In this document: positions 1 to 7,155 of the stretch, piece after piece
Position numbering within the stretch: the first letter of the stretch is position 1
How the letters are laid out: each line of letters starts with the position of its first letter
NCBI GenBank assembly: GCA_947464365.1
Contig: CANHWS010000110.1
Location: forward strand, 1-10,222
Length of the DNA stretch: 10,222 bases
Reading direction: 5' to 3'
Source of the DNA: Cytophagaceae bacterium
GTDB lineage: Bacteria; Bacteroidota; Bacteroidia; Cytophagales; Flexibacteraceae
Translations under genes and position numbers: made by a program
Notes under the pieces: model-generated
Databases searched by the model: none
What the model was told of the DNA's origin: nothing
The model's input: the letters and a program-made list of their open reading frames with translations, nothing else

Positions 1-1
1 T

Positions 2-3000
2 GGAATAACTACTGCTGGTAGTTATACAGTTTTGGCGGTCTCATCTCTAGCTTGTAATATCAGCATGATTGGTAGCGCCAATGTCATCATCAATCCATTA
101 CCAAATATTGGGGCTACTGCAAGTCAGCCAATCATTTGCGATAATGATACTACTACATTGACTGCAACCGGCGGAGTGTCTTATGCTTGGTCAGGAGCTG
201 GGTTGTTATCAAATACTGGAAATTCTGTTAGGGTCACGCCACCCGGTACATCTACCTACCAAGTTATTGGTACCGATATTAATGGTTGTACCAATACTTT
301 TAGCGTAACCATTACCGTTAATCCGCGCGCAGGAGTAATTGCAAGCCCAACTAGCCAACTTATTTGTAGTGGGGATATTACAGGTATAAGTTTGTCCTCC
401 AATGTTGCAGGTGCCACCTTTGCTTGGACGGCCACTTCATCATCAGGACTGGTTTCGGGCTTTTCTAATGGGTTTGGTGGTAATGTTATTCAGCAAACAC
501 TTGTCAATAACACTACATCACCGCAAACCGTAACCTACTCTGTGGTAGGCACCGCTATTGGTTGTAGTGGGGCTCCTACAATAGTAGTAGTGACTATTGC
601 TCCTGCTATTGTAATCACTCAGCCAAATTTGTCTTTCTGTTCTGGCGAACCTTTTGTCATTGCGCCTACATTTAATCTCTTGGGGACCACTTTTGACTTA
701 AATGTAATAAGCAGTAACCCTGCGATTACAGGATTTATTGGTGGTACTAACCTTACTTCGAGTAATCAAACACTTGTCAACACTACCTCATCAGTTCAAA
801 CAATGGTAGTAGGTCTTACTCCAAAAGATGGAGTGTGTACAGGTAGTCCGATTACGGCCATTCTTACCATTAGGCCTAAGCCAGTGGTTATACCATCAGC
901 CACAGTCGTCAGACTTTGTGGTACGGGATCCGTCACGATTAACTTTACTAATACCGTAGGTGTCGGCACCTATAATACGACCCTAAAGAGTTCGCTAAAT
1001 ACTGTAGGGGCTAGTTCGCCAGGGGCAGGAGACTCATTTACGCAAACCTTAACAAACACCTCTAACAGCTTACCCGGACAGGTTGTATATCAGGTTGTGG
1101 CTACTGTTGCGGGCTGTAAATCCGACACCGTTAGTATCACCGTTCAATTAGACCCAACTCCAATTGTCCAGGTTGTTGCCGCGTCAGACACTATTTGTAG
1201 TGAAGACCAAGTGAGTATCCAGCTTTCCTCAACAGTTGTTGGCAGTACCTATACCTGGACAACCACAACCACAGGGAGTATAACAGGTGCGGCAAGTGGT
1301 TCTGGTAATAGCATCAATCAAGTCTTGATTAACAATTCCTCCACTTCAATAGGTACCGTAAGCTATAGAATTAGCGTGTTTGCCAATGGTTGTCAGGGCA
1401 AAGATTCGGTTGTTGTCATTTTGGTTAAGCCACTGCCAGTCACTACACATACACCGAATAGCACCAGCTTCTGCATTTCCGGACAAACGAATATCACCCT
1501 AAGTGCAAGTATTCCCGGCTCAGCCATCTCGTGGATAGTGCAGACAACAGGACCTGTAACGGGTGCTACACCAGGTATTGGCAACAGCATAGTGCAGCAA
1601 CTAACCAACGCCAGCCGAACCGATATTGGTTACGTCAGGTACATTGCAACAAGCATCTCGGATGGATGTGTGGGCAAACCTGATACGGTGTTAGTCCAGG
1701 TAAATCCTAAGCCACTTGCAGGCTTTGCGGTTAGGCCTGATACCACGTATTGTATCAATACAAGTGTTAACCTAACCAACACGACCCTAGCCATCAATGG
1801 TACTACGATCTCGTATGCATGGGACTTCGGAAATGGCCGCAGCAGTGCTGCAATCAATGGCAGTGTCGTATACGCTGCTATTGGTCAATACACCATTCGG
1901 CTGATAGCTACTAGTGCAGAGGGCTGCGCTGACACTACTTGGCGTACCATTCGGCTAGTTGATATCCCTAGGGCGTCATTTACCAAGACCACTCCCGCCA
2001 GTGATTGTGCTCCCGTCACTGTTTCCTTTGCCAATACGAGCTATGCACCTGCCTTTGACGCATCCCCGACCTATTTCTGGGACTTCGGAAATGGCCAAAC
2101 AAGCAGCGGCCCTAGTGGTAGTGTTAGGCAGTATCTTGGCAGTCCAAAGCAAGACACTACCTACTATGTAACCTTGACCGTTACTGGGCGCTGTGGGATT
2201 AGTATTTATCGCGACTCCGTTAAAGTGCTGCCACGGCCTACCGCTCGTTTCCTTGTAGAGTCTGACACAGTTTGCGCAAGGTTGCCAGTCCGGGTTGCTA
2301 ACAACAGCATTGGTCAGGCCACGCGCTATCGCTGGAGTTTTGGCGATGGATCGCCAGATTCGATTCTGCGTGATAACAGAACCATAATCCATAGTTTCCA
2401 ACATTTTGGCAGTAGAGATACCACGTTTTTTGTGAGGCTTATTGCCTCCAATCTTTGCGGGATTGATACAGTTGTTCAGCCAGTTGTCGTGAGACCGAAT
2501 GCGGTTTTTGCCTTGTTCAATACAGATAGGAATGCCGGCTGCACACCTCTTGCAGTCAACTTTACCTCTAATCAATCAGGCAGCGCCCAAGTAATCTGGA
2601 TATGGGGAGACGGACAGCAAGATGTTGGTGGCTTTAGCAGACGCCATACGTATCTCAACAACACAAGTAACATAGTCACCTATCGTGCTTCAATCATTGC
2701 CTTTAGTGGCACTTGCTCGAGAGATACTTTCTATAAGGAAATCGTCGTCCATCCGTTGCCACTGGTTTCCTTCACCACCAACAAACGGACTATCTGTCTT
2801 GGTGATACCATAAGGTTTACCAATACATCAGCAACTGGTATATCTTCATTCTGGACACTGGGCGACAACACGACTAGCACAGCCACAGTTCCTAGTCCTA
2901 AAATATACACTTCGCCAGGGGTATATAGGATCACCCTCAGAGGCACCAACACCGGTCCTTTTGGCTGTGTTTCCACGTTTACTGACAGTGTAGTAGTACT

Positions 3001-5068
3001 TCCTAGCCCAATAGTCAGGGCGCGCTACACCACAGATACCACCCGAGGGTGTGAGCCGCTGCGTATTACATTTAGACTGCAAACCATTGGTGCATTATCA
3101 TGGCGATTTGATTTTGGTGACGGCAACTCCGTAGCCAACCAACGGGCTGTAACGCATACGTACTTGACGGCAGGCACCTATCGGCCCCGTTTGGTGGTTG
3201 AAGGCGTATGTAACCGCGACTCCATCCAAGGGCTACCTATCACAGTAGCGCCTAGTCCATTGGTCAGGTTTGTGACCGACAGACCTAGCTATTGCCAAGG
3301 GGACACCCTATATTTAACAAACCAGTCTGCGCCAAACCTTGGGTATCGCTGGTCGTCAAGTGGTAGTTGGACCTCCAACTTGCAGAATCCGACCTCAATA
3401 GCACTTCGAGATACTGGTCTGTTTACGATTACCCTCAGGGGCCGATCATTAACGTCACCCTTCTGCGAATCTGTTTTTGACGTTACCGTCCGGGTCCATC
3501 CAAAACCGATTGCTAGGTTTAGCGGGCCTGGTGGCGTCGTACTTCAGGCCTGCCAAGGACAACCGGTTAACTTCATCAATCAAAGCATCCAAGCTGATCA
3601 GGTGCTCTGGAACTTCGGTGTGGCTGGGGCCACAAGCCTTGCCCGTGACCCTAGTTATACCTATGCCGGCAGCGGTCTATACAAGGTGTTGCTAACTGTC
3701 TATTCTACTTTTGGGTGCCTAGATACCGTCTCCAGATTTGTTAACGTGTATCCAGCACCGGCGCCTGCCTTCTCAGTGTCAGATACCGCGGGTTGCTCAC
3801 CACTGACGATAAGCTTTAGCAATCAAACAGGCTATCCTAATCAGCTACAGGGTAATCTGACTTGGCATTTAGGAAATGGATTGTTGTACAACGGCCATTC
3901 AAATGTGCCAAGCCAAACCTATATCAATACAACTGCTCAGCCAGTTATGTACCGTATAGCGCTCTATGCGACAACCACATTTGGCTGCCGCGACTCTGCG
4001 GTCAGGACCATTACCGTATTCCCACGGCCAAAGCCTGCTTTTGTTACCCTACGAGATACCCTCAACCAAGACAGCGCCGTATTCACATTCCTGAATCGTA
4101 CCCGCCCTGCTGGCAACTGGACCTATACCTGGCGCTGGGGAGATGGGCGTGATACGACAGTCACGGATACGCTACCAATTGTGCACCGTTATGACACCGT
4201 GGGTCGGATGCGTGTGAGCCTCGTGGTAGTAACACCAAATGGTTGCCGAGACTCTGTTGTCAGGTTTGTGGTGATCCGACCTGTAAAACCAATCGTGTCC
4301 TTCGTCCTTAATGAAGGAGATACCGTAATAGGTTGTCGGCCGCTTACCATATCAGTTAAAAACCAGACACGATATGGCCGGGATTACCGTTGGGATTTCG
4401 GCAATGGTGTCCTCTATAATGTAGCAGCCCCTCCACCAGTTACCTACTACAATGCTGGGGTGTACAGCATCAAGCTATTGGTCAGAAATGCAGCAGGTAA
4501 TGATAGCTTAATCAAACGAAGGGTAGTGGTCGCGGAAGATAACCCGAAGGCAGCCTTCTCTCTTAGCCCTGCTGAGGTAGTCGTCCCTGACCAAGCAACT
4601 CAGTTCGTGAACCTGTCTCGTGGTGCCACTTCCTACAGATGGAACTTTGGTGATGGTAGTACCTCCGAGGAGGTAAGTCCGAGGTACACCTATCAAGACA
4701 CTGGCCGGTTTGATGTTACGCTTATTGCTGCCACGCGTGGGGGCTGTCTGGATACCTTCACCATTCGACAGGCGGTTAAAGCCAGGTTTGATGGCCGGAT
4801 AGTAGTGCCTAATGCCTTCACCCCGCTTAGCACCACTGGATTAAACGACGTCTTCCTACCCAAAATGGATGGTGCCATCGCCTATCGTATGCTCATCTTT
4901 AGTCGTTGGGGTGAGATTATGTTCGAAAGTACGGACCAAAATTCGGGTTGGGATGGTCGTCATCGAGGGCAAATGTGTACCCCTGATCAGTATGTGTATC
5001 GCATAGAGGTCACCTTTAGCAATGGGATCTCTAAAACTGAAACTGGCAAAGTTTACCTCGTCCGCTAA
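2..5068 (+). CDS. Giant PKD-repeat surface protein with T9SS type B sorting domain (5'-truncated)
   Basis: This is the 3' part of a very large secreted, adhesin-like protein. The frame is open to the left edge, so 1,688 residues are visible and the start and signal peptide lie upstream; the in-frame TTG at 32 sits mid-domain and is not a start. Order: end of an Ig-like domain, one Ig-like domain (about residues 38-111), five PKD-like repeats (112-572), twelve PKD domains (573-1596) and a C-terminal sorting domain (1597-1688). Many PKD units carry the W-D-F-G-[ND]-G core followed by a strand like Y.V.L....GC.D. Nearly every unit has two cysteines, one near each end, suggesting one disulfide per domain. 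The sorting domain implies export by the type IX system and display on or release from the cell surface. By family analogy the role is adhesion, gliding or matrix binding; the ligand is unknown. It is probably co-transcribed with the PorP/SprF-like gene 11 bases downstream. Confidence 0.95.
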   Translation, partial: GITTAGSYTVLAVSSLACNISMIGSANVIINPLPNIGATASQPIICDNDTTTLTATGGVSYAWSGAGLLSNTGNSVRVTPPGTSTYQVIGTDINGCTNTFSVTITVNPRAGVIASPTSQLICSGDITGISLSSNVAGATFAWTATSSSGLVSGFSNGFGGNVIQQTLVNNTTSPQTVTYSVVGTAIGCSGAPTIVVVTIAPAIVITQPNLSFCSGEPFVIAPTFNLLGTTFDLNVISSNPAITGFIGGTNLTSSNQTLVNTTSSVQTMVVGLTPKDGVCTGSPITAILTIRPKPVVIPSATVVRLCGTGSVTINFTNTVGVGTYNTTLKSSLNTVGASSPGAGDSFTQTLTNTSNSLPGQVVYQVVATVAGCKSDTVSITVQLDPTPIVQVVAASDTICSEDQVSIQLSSTVVGSTYTWTTTTTGSITGAASGSGNSINQVLINNSSTSIGTVSYRISVFANGCQGKDSVVVILVKPLPVTTHTPNSTSFCISGQTNITLSASIPGSAISWIVQTTGPVTGATPGIGNSIVQQLTNASRTDIGYVRYIATSISDGCVGKPDTVLVQVNPKPLAGFAVRPDTTYCINTSVNLTNTTLAINGTTISYAWDFGNGRSSAAINGSVVYAAIGQYTIRLIATSAEGCADTTWRTIRLVDIPRASFTKTTPASDCAPVTVSFANTSYAPAFDASPTYFWDFGNGQTSSGPSGSVRQYLGSPKQDTTYYVTLTVTGRCGISIYRDSVKVLPRPTARFLVESDTVCARLPVRVANNSIGQATRYRWSFGDGSPDSILRDNRTIIHSFQHFGSRDTTFFVRLIASNLCGIDTVVQPVVVRPNAVFALFNTDRNAGCTPLAVNFTSNQSGSAQVIWIWGDGQQDVGGFSRRHTYLNNTSNIVTYRASIIAFSGTCSRDTFYKEIVVHPLPLVSFTTNKRTICLGDTIRFTNTSATGISSFWTLGDNTTSTATVPSPKIYTSPGVYRITLRGTNTGPFGCVSTFTDSVVVLPSPIVRARYTTDTTRGCEPLRITFRLQTIGALSWRFDFGDGNSVANQRAVTHTYLTAGTYRPRLVVEGVCNRDSIQGLPITVAPSPLVRFVTDRPSYCQGDTLYLTNQSAPNLGYRWSSSGSWTSNLQNPTSIALRDTGLFTITLRGRSLTSPFCESVFDVTVRVHPKPIARFSGPGGVVLQACQGQPVNFINQSIQADQVLWNFGVAGATSLARDPSYTYAGSGLYKVLLTVYSTFGCLDTVSRFVNVYPAPAPAFSVSDTAGCSPLTISFSNQTGYPNQLQGNLTWHLGNGLLYNGHSNVPSQTYINTTAQPVMYRIALYATTTFGCRDSAVRTITVFPRPKPAFVTLRDTLNQDSAVFTFLNRTRPAGNWTYTWRWGDGRDTTVTDTLPIVHRYDTVGRMRVSLVVVTPNGCRDSVVRFVVIRPVKPIVSFVLNEGDTVIGCRPLTISVKNQTRYGRDYRWDFGNGVLYNVAAPPPVTYYNAGVYSIKLLVRNAAGNDSLIKRRVVVAEDNPKAAFSLSPAEVVVPDQATQFVNLSRGATSYRWNFGDGSTSEEVSPRYTYQDTGRFDVTLIAATRGGCLDTFTIRQAVKARFDGRIVVPNAFTPLSTTGLNDVFLPKMDGAIAYRMLIFSRWGEIMFESTDQNSGWDGRHRGQMCTPDQYVYRIEVTFSNGISKTETGKVYLVR
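335..1717 (+). repeat. Five tandem PKD-like repeats of about 92 residues
   Basis: Five successive units (starting near 335, 609, 887, 1163 and 1438) share a pattern: a cysteine near the start (for example ICSGD, ICSED, FCISG), an L/I-x-[LF] strand, a Ser/Thr/Gly-rich middle, a Q-x-L-x-N motif (QQTLVNN, QTLTNTS, QVLINNS, QQLTNAS), a Y-x-[VI] strand and a late cysteine (IGC, AGC, NGC, DGC), with a short Pro-containing linker. This matches the PKD-like units common in Bacteroidota surface proteins. The copies are well diverged at DNA level, so they are old. The first copy is almost free of charged residues. Unit edges are approximate. Confidence 0.8.
1718..4789 (+). repeat. Twelve tandem PKD domains
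   Basis: Units begin near 1718, 1970, 2240, 2498, 2762, 3011, 3260, 3509, 3761, 4031, 4291 and 4547, averaging about 85 residues. The PKD core is clear in units 1, 2, 3, 6, 11 and 12 (WDFGNG, WSFGDG, FDFGDG, WNFGDG) and recognisable in 4, 5, 9 and 10 (WIWGDG, WTLGDN, WHLGNG, WRWGDG). Units 7 and 8 have lost it (WSSSGS, WNFGVA) but keep the flanking strands and cysteines. Units 1-9 each have two cysteines; units 10, 11 and 12 have one each. Basic residues are mostly Arg: units 3 and 6 each have ten Arg and no Lys. PKD domains are beta-sandwich spacers or binding modules in extracellular proteins. Confidence 0.88.
4790..5065 (+). other. T9SS type B C-terminal sorting domain (CHU_C type)
   Basis: The last 92 residues match the gliding-motility-associated C-terminal domain: VPNAFTP near its start, then GLNDVF, a Y-x-[ML]-x-I-[FY]-[SN]-RWG-x-x-[ML]-[FY] block (YRMLIFSRWGEIMFES), GWDG, a P-[DE]-x-Y-x-Y segment (PDQYVYRIEV) and a final GKVYLVR. 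Such domains direct proteins already exported by Sec through the outer membrane via the type IX system, typically with help from a PorP/SprF-family protein, as for SprB and SprF in Flavobacterium johnsoniae. The single cysteine (codon 4976-4978) is noted separately. Confidence 0.95.
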
Positions 5069-5079
5069 ACGCATTAATT

Positions 5080-6207
5080 ATGAAAAGAATCATCAGCATA
5101 ATTTGCAGCTTGCTTTGCACCAGTATTGCGTATTTAGCCAAGGCTCAGGATCCTCAGTTTTCCCAAACCTTTAATGCGCCACAATACCTAAACCCTGCCC
5201 TAGTAGGCGGCGAACAATTGACCCGCGTCGGCTTAAACCACCGTGGCCAATGGTTGGGTATGCCTGGTTACTTTATATCTACGATGGCATCTGTAGATGC
5301 CTATATCCAACCAATTGGTAGAGGGTCTAACTCCGCACTCCGGAATCTTGGCGTCGGCGGGTTCATCCTGAACGATGTGTCCGGCGGGGCTGGCCTTGTG
5401 CGCAATCACGCTGCCGCAACCTTCAGCTGTGAGTTTGCCCTTACGGATAGACTCGCCTTCCGTACAGGTGGGCAGGTAGGCTTTGGCCAGCAAACCATTA
5501 ACTTCTCTAAACTAGTTTTTGGGGATATGATTAGTACAACAGGCTTAACTGGCTTACCCTCTCAGGAGGGACTTGCCGGAAGTCAGACCATTATCTATCC
5601 TGAGATTGCTTGGGGCGGAATGCTGTACTCGCCTAGTTTTCAATTTGGTCTTTCGCTACATCATCTTAATCAGCCCAACATTAGCTTCATTGGTGATAGG
5701 GCCACTTTGCCGATAAGATTTACCGCGCATACCAGCTGGATCATACCAATACTATTGTCGCAAGATAAACGCAAGGCACCCTTGCAATACGTCAAACCAT
5801 TCATCATGTACCGCCGACAAGGTGTTTATGATCAGTTTGATGCAGGGGCAAATGTCATGCTTGATCCCATCGTATTAGGTTTATGGTACCGTGGCTTGTT
5901 GCTGAAGCAAGAAGGGCGCACCTGGAATAACCAAGATGCAATCTGTTTATACTTCGGTGTCAACTGGGGCGATTTTGAGTTCGGGACGAGTTATGACGTT
6001 ACTGTGTCACGACTGGATCCTGCCACCACTGGTGGGTCTTATGAGATCAGTTTGAGGTACCTTATCGGTAAATCTCAGGTCAGAAACATAAATGGTTTCA
6101 CAGCCTCTGGAGATCGAGGCACCTCTTGCCCTTCTTGGTCCAATCCGCTAAAACGGAACAAGAATCCGTGGAACCGCAATAGGTCATATCAACCTAAACG
6201 GTGGTAG
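5080..6207 (+). CDS. PorP/SprF-family type IX secretion outer-membrane protein
   Basis: A 375-residue protein of the PorP/SprF family. A signal peptide (residues 1-22, hydrophobic core with Ile/Leu/Cys, cut after AKA) leads straight into the family's hallmark start QDPQFSQ...YLNPALVG. The rest alternates polar and hydrophobic residues with many Gly and aromatic residues, as in an outer-membrane beta barrel, ending with the strand YEISLRYLIG. These proteins partner type B cargo and are needed to secrete it or hold it at the surface (SprF for SprB in F. johnsoniae). The ATG is 11 bases after the stop of the giant type B protein, so the two are very probably one transcript and this is its likely partner. 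The C-terminal 40 residues form a tail with CPSW at 350-353, like the CP-aromatic ending seen in many family members, then a basic Asn/Arg/Trp-rich extension. Confidence 0.92.
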   Translation: MKRIISIICSLLCTSIAYLAKAQDPQFSQTFNAPQYLNPALVGGEQLTRVGLNHRGQWLGMPGYFISTMASVDAYIQPIGRGSNSALRNLGVGGFILNDVSGGAGLVRNHAAATFSCEFALTDRLAFRTGGQVGFGQQTINFSKLVFGDMISTTGLTGLPSQEGLAGSQTIIYPEIAWGGMLYSPSFQFGLSLHHLNQPNISFIGDRATLPIRFTAHTSWIIPILLSQDKRKAPLQYVKPFIMYRRQGVYDQFDAGANVMLDPIVLGLWYRGLLLKQEGRTWNNQDAICLYFGVNWGDFEFGTSYDVTVSRLDPATTGGSYEISLRYLIGKSQVRNINGFTASGDRGTSCPSWSNPLKRNKNPWNRNRSYQPKRW

Positions 6208-6251
6208 GAGGGCAAGGGTGGGTAGTTCTTTATTAATGTCCAAAATATCGT

Positions 6252-6287
6252 GGTTGCAAGTCTTGCACCCCATTCCTACCTTAGCCC
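6252..6287 (+). promoter_or_regulatory. Candidate Bacteroidota promoter, copy 1
   Basis: TTG at 6254-6256 is followed after 20 bases by TACCTTAG at 6277-6284, one mismatch from the Bacteroidota -7 consensus TAnnTTTG with its -33 TTG. The ATG of the lipoprotein gene lies 36 bases after the start of the -7 box. The whole 36-base element recurs upstream of the second lipoprotein gene, which supports function. Assignment is by pattern only. Confidence 0.5.
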
Positions 6288-6312
6288 AACCAACCAATAC
6301 CAACCAGCTTCT

Positions 6313-7083
6313 ATGACGCGTGCGATAGTTATTTCGGCCTTGTTCAGTCTCGCATTGGCCCTCACCGCCTGCACCAAAAACTATTACCTGCCTGCAAGCC
6401 TTGACAACCTCTTGCTCAAGATTGATGTGCCAGAAAGTCCTCACCCATCTTGGTTGTCGGAAAATTATTTTATTAAAATTGAGCAAAGAGAAGTGCCAAA
6501 TTTTGGACCCTATTATCTTTGTTATGGTTACTGCTTTTATTCTAACAATACCTATTCTGGATTTTTTCGCAGGTTTCGAGGTAAATACACCCGTGAGGCC
6601 TTACAGGATTCACTTAAAGTTATTTTTCTTAATGATCCTTTAAGTGTTTACGTGCCAACTGAATTTTACCCTCATTACATCGTAAATGACACATTGAAAT
6701 TAATAAAAAGGTATCAAATGGATTTCAATAAATATTTCTTTCGTGATAACGTAATTGTCACTAATTTTGAAGATGGTGCGGGTACCACTATCGGTAATTT
6801 TACTCCAGTTGTATCTTCATATAGGTACAGGTTTATTGTCGATACGGTCAATAAAACATTGTATTTTAAAGAACCTCATTATAGGGTAACTGGTAAATCT
6901 TTTGCAACCATTAATGACCCTACCACCAAAACGGAAGGCCCCTATCTACCATTCCCAGTCAAGCTGCCACCTTATGATAAGTCCGATCCCATCAACTATT
7001 GGCACCCCTTCCGCAAATGGAAAGCCCGCCTAGACTCCATCAACGCAGGCCAACGCCCACCAGAGGTTTATGTGCCTAGGTAG
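6313..7083 (+). CDS. Uncharacterised lipoprotein, tandem paralog 1
   Basis: I do not recognise the family. The 256-residue protein begins with a lipoprotein signal peptide: TR, a hydrophobic stretch, then lipobox LTAC with Cys20. The residues after the Cys (TKNYY) lack the acidic cluster of known surface-export signals, so the default would be a periplasm-facing lipid anchor. The frame is open from a GTG at 6250, but the ATG at 6313 puts the signal peptide at the N terminus and leaves the promoter-like element outside. It shares with the next gene IDVPES near residue 40, NFGP, a V-N-D-T-L segment, an I-V-D-T-V-N-K-x-L-Y-F segment, and a 38-residue tail (219-256) with NYWHPF and RPPEVYVPR, 31/38 identical. 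The middle is AT-rich (30% GC at 6721-6780) while the 3' end is 58% GC (7021-7080). Function unknown. Confidence 0.85.
   Translation: MTRAIVISALFSLALALTACTKNYYLPASLDNLLLKIDVPESPHPSWLSENYFIKIEQREVPNFGPYYLCYGYCFYSNNTYSGFFRRFRGKYTREALQDSLKVIFLNDPLSVYVPTEFYPHYIVNDTLKLIKRYQMDFNKYFFRDNVIVTNFEDGAGTTIGNFTPVVSSYRYRFIVDTVNKTLYFKEPHYRVTGKSFATINDPTTKTEGPYLPFPVKLPPYDKSDPINYWHPFRKWKARLDSINAGQRPPEVYVPR
7024..7083 (+). repeat. 60-base near-identical 3' end, copy 1
   Basis: The last 20 codons, including the TAG stop, match 7891-7950 at 58 of 60 bases. The two differences fall in one codon (CAA here, CTG there). Just upstream, codons for identical amino acids differ at nearly every third position, so the identity starts sharply. 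Confidence 0.95.
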
Positions 7084-7090
7084 GGGGCTG

Positions 7091-7127
7091 GGTTGAAAGT
7101 TTTGCGTTGTATTTTCTACCTTAGCCC
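7091..7127 (+). promoter_or_regulatory. Candidate Bacteroidota promoter, copy 2
   Basis: TTG at 7093-7095, then 21 bases, then TACCTTAG at 7117-7124; the ATG follows 39 bases after the start of the -7 box. It resembles the element at 6252-6287: 13 of the first 15 and 14 of the last 16 bases match, while the spacer differs. Confidence 0.5.
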
Positions 7128-7155
7128 TGCTAAACCCCATTAGCCTTTACCTGAA

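Noticed and set aside
32..34. TTG as start of the giant protein
   Set aside because: The frame is open to the window edge, and the codons before it (GITTAGSYTV) continue an Ig-like domain strand, so the gene begins upstream.
1820..2096. 19-base direct repeat (1820-1838 and 2078-2096)
   Set aside because: Both copies encode the WDFGNG core of adjacent PKD units; domain duplication explains it, with no sign of a separate element.
1976..2575. Open frame of 199 codons on the minus strand
   Set aside because: It lies wholly antisense to clear PKD coding sequence, and its translation has no recognisable domain.
6250..6312. GTG at 6250 as start of the first lipoprotein
   Set aside because: It would add 21 residues in front of a complete lipoprotein signal peptide and overlap the promoter-like element. 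The ATG at 6313 is the better start.
7085..7136. Crossing pairings GGGCT/AGCCC and GGGTT/AACCC resembling a pseudoknot
   Set aside because: Each stem is five pairs, in a GC-run-rich spacer that overlaps the promoter-like element; chance is the simpler explanation.
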